6,320 bases of DNA, taken from NCBI GenBank assembly GCA_946638265.1, contig CAMPBN010000067.1, positions 1 to 6,320 of the forward strand. The letters are read 5' to 3'. The translations under genes were made by a program, and so were the position numbers. This DNA comes from an uncultured Bacillota bacterium (GTDB lineage: Bacteria; Bacillota; Clostridia; Peptostreptococcales; Anaerovoracaceae). This document shows positions 1 through 6,152 of this stretch, in pieces (positions within the stretch are counted from its first letter, which is position 1; each line of letters begins with the position of its first letter). The notes beneath the pieces were generated by a model. The model was not told the origin of the DNA. It made no database searches and was given only the letters and a program-made list of their open reading frames with translations.

Positions 1-441
1 GGCGAGGGCACCATGGTGCGCCGCTTTGAGTGCTTCGAGCCGTTCAAGGGCGACATCCCGCAGAGAGTCAACGGCGTGGCCATTGCTCAGGAAGAGGGCG
101 TTTGCACGGGCTATGCGCTCTTCAATATCCAGGAGCGTGTCCAGATGTTCGTGGAGCCGGGCACCAGAGTGTACGAAGGCATGATTGTGGGCATGAACTC
201 CCGCAGCGACGATATGGTGGTCAACCCTTGCAAAGCCAAGAAGGCCACCAATATGAGATCTTCCGCCGCAGATGATGCCATCAAGCTCACTCCGGCCAAG
301 CATTTCACGCTGGAAGAGGCGCTGGAATTCATCAACGACGACGAGCTGGTGGAAGTGGTACCTGACGATATCCGACTCCGCAAGAAGATTCTCAACGAGC
401 TGGAGAGAAAGAGAAGCGGCAGGGTTTACGAGAAACAGTAG
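1..441 (+). CDS. typA: TypA/BipA ribosome-associated translational GTPase, C-terminal part (5' end outside window)
   Basis: The frame is open from base 1 to the TAG at 439-441 and shows 146 residues, roughly the last quarter of a protein of about 600 aa. TypA/BipA is an EF-G-like GTPase that binds the 70S ribosome and helps 50S assembly and translation under cold or other stress. The visible part matches the family's C-terminal region: a GEGT stretch at the left edge, NIQER, then PGTRVYEGMIVG, NSRSDDMVVN, the KKATNMRSS block (TNMR is a TypA hallmark), and the end segment LEEALEFINDDELVEVVP followed by IRLRKKIL. The GTPase domain lies upstream and cannot be judged. The ATG at 13 is an internal methionine, not the start. 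The stop codon overlaps the ribosome binding site of the next gene, suggesting co-transcription. Identification is firm; only elongation factor G is a distant alternative, and it lacks this C-terminal signature. Confidence 0.95.
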   Translation, partial: GEGTMVRRFECFEPFKGDIPQRVNGVAIAQEEGVCTGYALFNIQERVQMFVEPGTRVYEGMIVGMNSRSDDMVVNPCKAKKATNMRSSAADDAIKLTPAKHFTLEEALEFINDDELVEVVPDDIRLRKKILNELERKRSGRVYEKQ

Positions 442-445
442 GAGG
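440..445 (+). promoter_or_regulatory. Ribosome binding site of the mscS-family gene
   Basis: AGGAGG sits six bases before the ATG at 452 and overlaps the last two bases of the typA stop codon. An in-frame ATG at 446 directly abuts this site with no spacer, so 452 is the better start. The site ties translation of the channel gene to the end of typA. Confidence 0.8.
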
Positions 446-451
446 ATGAAA

Positions 452-1264
452 ATGGAAGGACTTAAGTTTGCTTATGCGGCGCAGCTGGCATTTTTGATGC
501 CGGTCATCACGGCTATCCTGGTGGTGATCGCAGGCGCCATCGCTATCAAAATCATTTTGGGCATTCTGGGCAAAGCCTTGAAGAAAACGCGCATCGACGA
601 AGCGATACACACATTTATCAAAAATGTTGTGAAAGTATTGCTATGGCTGGTAGTCATCGTGACGGCGCTGGGCAAGCTGGGCATTCCGACTTCCACATTC
701 GTGACCGTGATCGGCGCAGGCGGTGCAGCTATTGCACTGGCTCTCAAAGATTCGCTCAGCAACGTGGCAGGCGGCATACTCATCCTTATCAATAAGCCTT
801 TCAAAAAAGGCGATTTTATCGAAGTGGCAGGCACATCAGGCAGCGTGGAGAATATCGACCTGCTTTCCACATCCCTCAAGACTGTGGACAATAAGGTAGT
901 GACAGTGCCAAACGGCAGCATCGCCACTTCGGTCCTTACCAACTACTCCAAGGAAGAGCTCCGCAGAGTGGACTGCGTATTCGGCATCGGTTACGATTGT
1001 GATATCGACCGCGCCAAGGCTGTACTTGCCGACGTGATCAAGTCCTGTCCGCAGGCGCTGGATACGCCAAAGGCAGATATTATGGTGGCAGAACACGGCG
1101 AGAGCGCAGTAATGATTGCTTGCAGAGTCTGGACCATGAATTCGGACTACTGGACCGTGAAATTCTTCATGGAAGAGAACGTAAAAAAGGCATTCGACAG
1201 AGAAGGCATCAATATCCCTTATCCGCAGGTAGACGTTCATATGATCGAAGCTCAGGGAAAGTAG
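452..1264 (+). CDS. Small-conductance mechanosensitive channel, MscS family
   Basis: This 270-aa membrane protein belongs to the MscS family, homoheptameric channels that open under membrane tension and release solutes on osmotic downshock. Three hydrophobic segments are visible: about residues 13-38, 57-77 and the pore-lining TM3 at about 83-115. TM3 carries the Gly/Ala packing pattern and the family signature, here VIGAGGAAIALALKDSLSN followed by AGG. The cytosolic beta domain follows (KPFKKGDFIEVAG, then SVENIDLLST, then VTVPNGSI at about 150-157), and the alpha/beta domain ends with the typical GINIPYPQVDVH (252-263). It is slightly shorter than E. coli MscS (286 aa), mainly in the periplasmic N terminus. 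Aligned to E. coli, gate residue L105 is Ala92 while L109 is kept as Leu96. The ATG at 452 is chosen over 446 by ribosome binding site spacing. It lies between typA and dnaE in the same direction. The family is certain; the exact paralogue name is not. Confidence 0.93.
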   Translation: MEGLKFAYAAQLAFLMPVITAILVVIAGAIAIKIILGILGKALKKTRIDEAIHTFIKNVVKVLLWLVVIVTALGKLGIPTSTFVTVIGAGGAAIALALKDSLSNVAGGILILINKPFKKGDFIEVAGTSGSVENIDLLSTSLKTVDNKVVTVPNGSIATSVLTNYSKEELRRVDCVFGIGYDCDIDRAKAVLADVIKSCPQALDTPKADIMVAEHGESAVMIACRVWTMNSDYWTVKFFMEENVKKAFDREGINIPYPQVDVHMIEAQGK

Positions 1265-1296
1265 TATATTTTCAAATTTAATAGCAGGTAGAAACG

Positions 1297-4200
1297 ATGG
1301 CATTCACACATCTTCATGTACATACTGAATATAGCCTCCTGGACGGTGCAGCCAGAATCAAGGATCTGGTGGCACGGGTGAAGGAGCTGGGTATGACCTC
1401 TGTGGCTATTACCGACCACGGAGCGATGTATGGTGTCATCGATTTTTATCGTGAATGCAAAGCGGCAGGCATCAAGCCTATTCTGGGCTGTGAAGTCTAC
1501 ACGGCGGCCCGCACCATGGCGGACAAAGACGCCGAAAAGGACAAATACCAGGGGCACCTTTTGCTCCTTGCGGAAAATGACGAAGGCTATCACCACCTGA
1601 TGAAGATAGTCTCCGAGGCTTTCGTTCACGGATATTATTACAAACCGAGAGTGGACAAGGCGCTGCTGCGAAAATACAGCGGCGGCATCATCGCCACTTC
1701 AGCATGCCTGGCGGGGGATGTGCAAAGACATCTCCTGAACGGCGACTACGAAGGCGCTAAAAAAGAAGCGCTGGAATTTCTGGACATCTTCGGGGAAGGC
1801 AATTTCTTTCTTGAGCTCCAGGACCAGGGACTCGAAGACGAAGCGCGGATTTTGCCGCTTATGGTAAAACTCCACGAGGAGACGGGCATTCCTTTTGTGG
1901 CGACCAACGACGTGCATTATATAAACAGGGAGGATGCCGCAAACCACGACATCCTGCTTTGCATACAGACAGCCAGTACTGTGGACGACGAAAGGCGTCT
2001 CAGATTTCCAAACGACCAGTTTTATCTCAAGAGCGAGAAGGAGATGCGCACCATATTTGCGCGTTTTCCGGAAGCGCTGGACAATACTGCGAAAATCGCG
2101 GAGCGTTGCAATGTCGAGATAGAATTCGGCAAATACCATTTGCCTGAGTTCGTCGCGCCCGATGGCAAGACCAATCTGGAATATTTCCACGAGCTTTGTG
2201 AAGCAGGGCTTGCAGAGCGCTACGGGGTGAGCCGCGAGGATGCGGAAAAAGGCAAGGGCGCAGGCGCCAAAGACGCTTCTGACGCTGCCATGCTCTACGA
2301 GCGCCTGGACTATGAGATGTCTACCATCGAGCAGATGGGATATGTGGAATATTTCCTGATAGTCTGGGATTTTATCAATTTTGCGAAGAAAAATGGCATT
2401 ATGGTGGGTCCGGGCAGAGGCTCGGGCGCAGGCAGTATCGTAGCTTATTGCATGCATATCACCGACATCGACCCTATCAAATACGGTCTCATCTTTGAAA
2501 GATTTCTAAACCCTGAGCGCGTGTCCATGCCGGATATTGACGTGGATTTTTGCTATGAACGCAGGGGCGAAGTTATTGACTATGTGATAGAAAAATACGG
2601 CGAAGACAAGGTTTCGCAGATCATCACCTTTGGTACGCTCAAAGCAAGAGCAGCCATTCGCGATGTGGGCAGAGCGCTGAACGTGAGCTATGCGGACACA
2701 GACGCCTTGGCCAAGGCCGTGCCGATGGAAATGAAGATGACCATTCGCCGTGCCATCGATTCCAATCCTGAGCTTTCAGACAAATACGAAAACGATCCGG
2801 AGGCAAGGAAACTGCTGGATGTTGCCATGGCGCTGGAGGGACTGCCAAGACACGCTTCCACACATGCAGCCGGTGTTGTAATTTCGAAAAAAGCATTGGA
2901 CGAATACGTGCCGCTTTATATGTCCGACAAGGGTGTGGCTACCCAATTTACAATGACCACCATCGAGGAGCTGGGCCTTCTCAAGATGGATTTTCTGGGG
3001 CTGAGGACGCTGACAGTGATCAGAGATGCGCTGGCACACATCGAAGAAATTCACGGACGGAAAATCGATTTTTCCAAGATGACCTACGACGATCCGAAGG
3101 TCTTTGAGATGATATCGCACGGCAATACGTGCGGAGTGTTCCAGCTTGAATCTGCGGGCATGACGGCATTTATGAAGAACCTCTCGCCTGAGAGCCTGGA
3201 AGATGTCATCGCCGGGATTTCGCTGTATCGCCCGGGTCCGATGGACTCCATCCCGCGCTATATCGCCAACAAAAAGAACCCTGAAAGCATCAAATATATA
3301 TGTCCTGAGCTAAAGCCCATCCTGGATGTGACCTACGGATGCATGGTCTACCAGGAACAGGTAATGCAGATTGTGCGTGACCTGGCAGGCTTTTCATACG
3401 GGCGCTCGGACCTGCTTCGCCGCGCCATGAGCAAGAAGAAGATGGACAAGATGCTCCAGGAAAAGGAGAATTTTATCAATGGCAACCCTGAGGCAGGTAT
3501 CGACGGATGCCTGAAGAGGGGCATCTCGCGCGAGGCTGCGGAAGAGATTTTCAATCAGATGATAAGCTTTGCAGAGTATGCCTTCAACAAGAGCCATGCG
3601 GCTGCTTATGCTGTGGTAGCCTACCAGACTGCATATCTCAAATGCTACTATCCTGTGGAATTTATGGCAGCGCTTATGACATCCGTTATCGGCGAAGGCT
3701 CACAGATAGCAAAATATATCCGTCATTGCAGCGAGCTGGGTATAGAAATCCTGCCGCCGAGCATTGCAGCATCCCGTGGCGCGTTCACGGTGGAAGACGG
3801 CAAGATCCGCTTTGGACTTCTCGCCATCAAAGGCGTGGGCGTCGGCCCGATTAACGCCATCATCAAGGAACGTGAAGAAAAGGGCGCACCAAAGGATATC
3901 TTTGAATTTTTCAGGAATCTGAACGTCAAAGAAGTGAATAAAAAGGCGCTGGAGGGCCTGATCAAGGCGGGGGCGTTTGACAGCCTAAACGAAAACAGGG
4001 CGCAGCTTTTGGCAGTCTATGAGAGGCTGCTGGAGTCTGAACAGTCCAAGGCCCGTTCCACCATCGAAGGTCAGATGGACCTGTTCTCCATGGGCGGCGC
4101 AGACAGCGTTATGGCCGATGCGGGGACGAATATGAAGCTGCCGGATGTGAACAACTTCTCAAAGGAGATGCTGCTCCAGATGGAAAAGGAGACCATGGGC

Positions 4201-4848
4201 ATCTTCGTGACAGGGCATCCGCTCAGCGAGTTTCGCGAGTTGCTCACGCGTGTGGCAGACACCACATGCGACGAGCTGATGAATGCGGATGAAGAGGGCA
4301 GCCGCCTGAGGGACGGTATGAAAGTCACGATTGCGGGCATGGTCAGCGGGCGCAAGACCAAGATCACGAAAAACAACAAGCTGATGGCTTTCGTGGAGAT
4401 CGAAGACCTATACGGCTCTGCCGAAATCGTGGTATTCCCGAATGCATACGAGAAATACCAGGCATTGACCGAAGAAGGCGCTATCGTGGCAGTTTCGGGC
4501 AAAGTCAATCTCAAAGAAGACCAGGCTGCGGCCATACTTGCGGACAGCTTCAAGGATTGCAGGCCCATGCTTTCCGAAAAGCCGGCCGTCTACCTGCGCA
4601 TCACGGAAGAAGCTGCGGAGCGTATCGGCGGCGTACCTGCAGCAGAAGCCGAAAGGACTGCGCTGGACAGACTTTGCATATTACTCCAAAAATATCCGGG
4701 AGACCATCCCGTAAATATCTATATGCCGTCAGGCAAAGCCATGCGCGCTCCGAAAGAGCTTTGGGTGGCGCCGGACGACGAATTTGTGAACGAAGTGAAT
4801 GAATTCCTGGGTGAAGGGAATGTAAAATTGCAAGGAGGAAAAAGATGA
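1297..4848 (+). CDS. dnaE: DNA polymerase III alpha subunit (DnaE1 type)
   Basis: This 1183-aa protein is the C-family polymerase that synthesises DNA in the replisome or in repair. Order of parts: N-terminal PHP domain (about 1-280) with HLHVH at 5-9, ITDHG at 38-42, GCEVY at 64-68, SACLAG at 135-140 and NDVHY at 204-208; a polymerase core with GPGRGSGAGS (371-380), the acidic motif PDIDVDF (412-418) and the third catalytic aspartate in LKMDFLG (D565); the HASTHAAGV block (519-527); YRPGPMD (644-650); FNKSHAAAYA (763-772); a helix-hairpin-helix near 841-860; a likely clamp-binding motif QMDLF (926-930); an OB fold near 1007-1085; and a C-terminal domain. The length fits DnaE1 rather than the shorter Bacillus DnaE (DnaE3) or PolC, which carries an inserted exonuclease domain. 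The start gives the standard N terminus; its ribosome binding site (AGGT at 1286-1289) is weak. Its TGA overlaps the pfkA ATG. In many Clostridia PolC is the main replicase, so the division of labour here is unknown. Confidence 0.98.
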   Translation: MAFTHLHVHTEYSLLDGAARIKDLVARVKELGMTSVAITDHGAMYGVIDFYRECKAAGIKPILGCEVYTAARTMADKDAEKDKYQGHLLLLAENDEGYHHLMKIVSEAFVHGYYYKPRVDKALLRKYSGGIIATSACLAGDVQRHLLNGDYEGAKKEALEFLDIFGEGNFFLELQDQGLEDEARILPLMVKLHEETGIPFVATNDVHYINREDAANHDILLCIQTASTVDDERRLRFPNDQFYLKSEKEMRTIFARFPEALDNTAKIAERCNVEIEFGKYHLPEFVAPDGKTNLEYFHELCEAGLAERYGVSREDAEKGKGAGAKDASDAAMLYERLDYEMSTIEQMGYVEYFLIVWDFINFAKKNGIMVGPGRGSGAGSIVAYCMHITDIDPIKYGLIFERFLNPERVSMPDIDVDFCYERRGEVIDYVIEKYGEDKVSQIITFGTLKARAAIRDVGRALNVSYADTDALAKAVPMEMKMTIRRAIDSNPELSDKYENDPEARKLLDVAMALEGLPRHASTHAAGVVISKKALDEYVPLYMSDKGVATQFTMTTIEELGLLKMDFLGLRTLTVIRDALAHIEEIHGRKIDFSKMTYDDPKVFEMISHGNTCGVFQLESAGMTAFMKNLSPESLEDVIAGISLYRPGPMDSIPRYIANKKNPESIKYICPELKPILDVTYGCMVYQEQVMQIVRDLAGFSYGRSDLLRRAMSKKKMDKMLQEKENFINGNPEAGIDGCLKRGISREAAEEIFNQMISFAEYAFNKSHAAAYAVVAYQTAYLKCYYPVEFMAALMTSVIGEGSQIAKYIRHCSELGIEILPPSIAASRGAFTVEDGKIRFGLLAIKGVGVGPINAIIKEREEKGAPKDIFEFFRNLNVKEVNKKALEGLIKAGAFDSLNENRAQLLAVYERLLESEQSKARSTIEGQMDLFSMGGADSVMADAGTNMKLPDVNNFSKEMLLQMEKETMGIFVTGHPLSEFRELLTRVADTTCDELMNADEEGSRLRDGMKVTIAGMVSGRKTKITKNNKLMAFVEIEDLYGSAEIVVFPNAYEKYQALTEEGAIVAVSGKVNLKEDQAAAILADSFKDCRPMLSEKPAVYLRITEEAAERIGGVPAAEAERTALDRLCILLQKYPGDHPVNIYMPSGKAMRAPKELWVAPDDEFVNEVNEFLGEGNVKLQGGKR
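4834..4839 (+). promoter_or_regulatory. Ribosome binding site of pfkA, inside the end of dnaE
   Basis: An AGGAGG sequence lies within the last codons of dnaE (the GGK residues), about five bases before the pfkA ATG at 4845. Together with the ATGA stop-start overlap it indicates that ribosomes ending on dnaE can reinitiate on pfkA, while the site is strong enough for independent initiation. Confidence 0.75.
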
Positions 4849-5810
4849 GAAAGATAGCAGTACTTACAAGCGGCGGCGACGCGCCCGGCATGAATGCGGC
4901 AATCAGAGCCGTAGTCAGAACAGGCATCTACGAAGGCATGGAAGTCTACGGCGTGGAAAAGGGCTATGAAGGTCTGATTGACGGCGAGCTCCGCCAGATG
5001 ACGGTTTCCTCCGTGGGTGGCATCCTCCATAGAGGCGGAACGGAGCTGCGGACGGCGCGCTCCGAAAGATTTATGACTGAAGAGGGCAGAAAGCGCGCCA
5101 AGACAATGCTGGAGACCTTCCAGATTGACGGACTGGTAGTCATCGGAGGCGACGGCTCCATGCGCGGAGCACTTGAACTTTCCGAAGAATGCGGCGTGAA
5201 CGTGATGACGCTGCCGGGCACCATCGATAACGATCTGGGCTACACGGATTTTACCATCGGTTTTGATACTGCCGTAAATACGGTGCTTTCCGCTATTTCT
5301 AATATCAGAGATACATCTTCGGCTCACGACCGCACCACGGTCATCGAAGTGATGGGACGCCACTGCGGCGACATCGCGCTTTATGCGGGGCTGACAGGCG
5401 GCGCTGAATATGTGCTGATACCGGAAGCGCCTGTGGATGTGAATGAGCTTTGCAGAAAGATCCTGCAGGGCATCAACCGCGGCAAGAAGCACAGCATCAT
5501 CATCCGTGCAGAAGGCATCGACATCACTTCACAGGAGCTGGCGGACACCATTCACGACCGCACCGGTCTGGATACCAAGATCGTGGTGCTGGGATATATC
5601 CAGCGCGGCGGCTCTCCGACGGCTCGCGACCGTATGCTGGCATCCCGTATGGGCTACAAGGCAGTGCAGCTGCTGAAAGCAGGCAGCTCTTCCAAAGCCA
5701 TCGGCATCACGGGGAACGAAATCGTGGCCTACGACCTGAAGGACGCGCTGGAATTTAAGCGCGAACCTGCACTGGAACTGATGGACCTGGCAAATATACT
5801 TTCGATCTAG
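4845..5810 (+). CDS. pfkA: ATP-dependent 6-phosphofructokinase
   Basis: This 321-aa cytosolic enzyme phosphorylates fructose 6-phosphate to fructose 1,6-bisphosphate, the committed step of glycolysis. The length matches the bacterial homotetramer (about 320 aa). Visible motifs: LTSGGDAPGMNAAIR (7-21), GGDGS (101-105), PGTIDND (124-130, catalytic Asp128), RDTSSAH (155-161), EVMGR (168-172) and IQRGGSP (252-258). Gly104 and Gly125, in GGDGS and PGTIDND, are the residues of ATP-using enzymes; pyrophosphate-using relatives usually have Asp and Lys there. Residues of the allosteric ADP/PEP site are largely kept (Arg21, Arg25, Arg155, Glu188, Lys214/215), so allosteric control is likely, although the equivalent of E. 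coli Arg54 aligns with Val. Tyr251 replaces the usual His249 of the GHIQRGG motif. The ATG overlaps the dnaE stop by four bases. Pyruvate kinase, often next in clostridial dnaE-pfkA loci, does not follow; a terminator does. Confidence 0.98.
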   Translation: MRKIAVLTSGGDAPGMNAAIRAVVRTGIYEGMEVYGVEKGYEGLIDGELRQMTVSSVGGILHRGGTELRTARSERFMTEEGRKRAKTMLETFQIDGLVVIGGDGSMRGALELSEECGVNVMTLPGTIDNDLGYTDFTIGFDTAVNTVLSAISNIRDTSSAHDRTTVIEVMGRHCGDIALYAGLTGGAEYVLIPEAPVDVNELCRKILQGINRGKKHSIIIRAEGIDITSQELADTIHDRTGLDTKIVVLGYIQRGGSPTARDRMLASRMGYKAVQLLKAGSSSKAIGITGNEIVAYDLKDALEFKREPALELMDLANILSI

Positions 5811-5817
5811 GACTATT

Positions 5818-5870
5818 GAAGTGCAACAAGCGCAACAAATAAAAAGGGCAGATTTTTGCGAAGTGCAACA
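5818..5870. repeat. 11-base direct repeat downstream of pfkA
   Basis: GAAGTGCAACA occurs exactly at 5818-5828 and again at 5860-5870, 42 bases apart, followed in both copies by A-rich, loosely similar sequence. A second repeated word, AAAAAGCGGCC, occurs at 5883-5893 (terminator arm) and 5925-5935. The pattern suggests a decayed local duplication of the terminator region. Confidence 0.5.
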
Positions 5871-5910
5871 GGACCGCATACAAAAAAGCGGCCCTTTTTT
5901 TATTGCGTTG
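5833..5910. repeat. Long inverted repeat overlapping the terminator
   Basis: AAAAAGGGC (5841-5849) is exactly complementary to GCCCTTTTT (5891-5899). After a two-base bulge (5900-5901), AAT (5838-5840) pairs with ATT (5902-5904), and CAAC (5833-5836) with GTTG (5907-5910). The right arm uses the same GCCC and T run as the compact terminator hairpin, so the two folds are mutually exclusive. It may simply strengthen termination or make it bidirectional; a switch is only a possibility. Confidence 0.55.
5871..5901 (+). terminator. Intrinsic terminator after pfkA
   Basis: GGACCGC (5871-5877) pairs with GCGGCCC (5888-5894) with one A-C mismatch, leaving a ten-base A-rich loop, and is followed directly by seven T (5895-5901). 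This is a classic Rho-independent terminator about 60 bases after the pfkA stop and probably ends the typA-mscS-dnaE-pfkA transcript. A longer alternative fold shares the right arm (see the next entry). In the opposite direction, the A run and GCCC followed by T5 could also act on antisense transcripts. Confidence 0.8.
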
Positions 5911-5952
5911 AAAAGAGCAGGGACAAAAAGCGGCCTTGCAGGAGGGGAAAAC

Positions 5953-6021
5953 ATGAAAATTTTCGATTGGGATTTGCGGCTGAAAATTACTGTTTGCAAT
6001 GGGAAAAGCGAAAGCGTTTAA
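5953..6021 (+). CDS. Possible 22-aa small protein, unrecognised
   Basis: A short ORF of 22 codons plus TAA begins at an ATG preceded by AGGAGGGG (5940-5947), with seven bases between AGGAGG and the ATG, as good a ribosome binding site as any in the window. The peptide begins MKIFDWDLRLKITV and ends with a polar tail (NGKSESV). It is mixed in charge, has no membrane segment and one Cys, and matches no family I know. It lies 52 bases after the pfkA terminator T run, and no convincing promoter is seen between them, so expression would need readthrough or an unseen start site. It could be a real small protein, a remnant of a decayed gene's 5' end, or chance. The good ribosome binding site is the only support. 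Confidence 0.35.
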   Translation: MKIFDWDLRLKITVCNGKSESV

Positions 6022-6054
6022 AAAAGCAAAGGTGGGAACACAAAAAATCATAGG

Positions 6055-6085
6055 GCACCTTGCATAAATTTTGCAGGGGGGGTGC
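6055..6085. promoter_or_regulatory. Dyad overlapping the promoter (possible operator)
   Basis: The outer arms GCACC (6055-6059) and GGTGC (6081-6085) are exact inverted repeats. Inside them, TGCATAAATTTTGCA (6061-6075) is a 15-bp near-palindrome with one mismatched pair. The dyad covers the presumed -35 and runs into the extended -10, the usual place for a repressor site. No specific regulator family is recognised. The G7 run (6076-6082) makes the outer dyad asymmetric. Confidence 0.4.
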
Positions 6086-6091
6086 TAGAAT
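6060..6091 (+). promoter_or_regulatory. Putative sigma-A type promoter with extended -10
   Basis: TAGAAT (6086-6091) is a 5 of 6 match to the -10 box and is preceded by TG and one base (TGC, 6083-6085), giving an extended -10. The best -35 candidate is TTGCAT (6060-6065, 4 of 6), but the spacer is 20 bases, longer than the usual 17; extended -10 promoters tolerate weak or misplaced -35 boxes. Transcription would begin near 6096-6099, leaving a leader of about 105 bases before the exported-protein gene. Confidence 0.55.
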
Positions 6092-6107
6092 CCTCGTATC
6101 GATTGAA

Positions 6108-6152
6108 AATTCAGCTGTCCGGGGTATGCGAAAGCTCTCGGGCAGCAGAATT
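6108..6152 (+). ncRNA. Structured 5' UTR hairpin with GAAA loop, family unknown
   Basis: A long stem folds from AATTC (6108-6112) with GAATT (6148-6152), an A-A mismatch (6113/6147), GCTGTCC (6114-6120) with GGGCAGC (6140-6146, one G-U pair), GGGG (6121-6124) with TCTC (6136-6139, two G-U pairs), a three-base bulge TAT (6125-6127), then GC/GC closing a GAAA tetraloop (6130-6133). No T run follows, so it is not a terminator. It sits in the predicted leader of the exported-protein gene. I compared it by memory with the c-di-GMP, c-di-AMP, cobalamin, SRP and fluoride RNA motifs and it fits none of them. It may be an RNA stabiliser, a protein-binding element or part of an unrecognised riboswitch. 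Confidence 0.45.

Noticed and set aside
272..451. N-terminal extension of the MscS-family frame into typA
   Set aside because: The extra residues are out-of-frame typA sequence, and the ribosome binding site at 440-445 fixes the start at 452.
1262..1296. Possible promoter in the A/T-rich gap before dnaE (TAGTAT and TATATT words)
   Set aside because: No acceptable -35 box is found at the right distance, and the gap is short enough for readthrough from mscS.
1699..2457. 252-aa minus-strand ORF inside dnaE
   Set aside because: It lies entirely opposite the conserved PHP and polymerase coding sequence and its translation resembles no family; it is a codon-bias shadow.
4719..5492. 257-aa minus-strand ORF spanning the dnaE end and pfkA
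   Set aside because: It is antisense to two strongly conserved genes with no recognisable domain.
6002..6020. Small hairpin AAAGC-GAAA-GC-TTT at the end of the 22-codon ORF
   Set aside because: The stem is too short and imperfect and is followed by A rather than T, so it is not a terminator on the + strand.
5821..6021. 66-aa ORF starting at GTG 5821
   Set aside because: It would read through both terminator arms, and its GTG has no ribosome binding site; the strong site at 5940-5945 points to ATG 5953 if anything is translated.
5755..6051. 98-aa ORF on the minus strand opposite the pfkA end and intergenic region
   Set aside because: It runs antisense through the pfkA 3' end and both arms of the terminator, has only a weak AAGGTG site before its start, and shows no recognisable domain.
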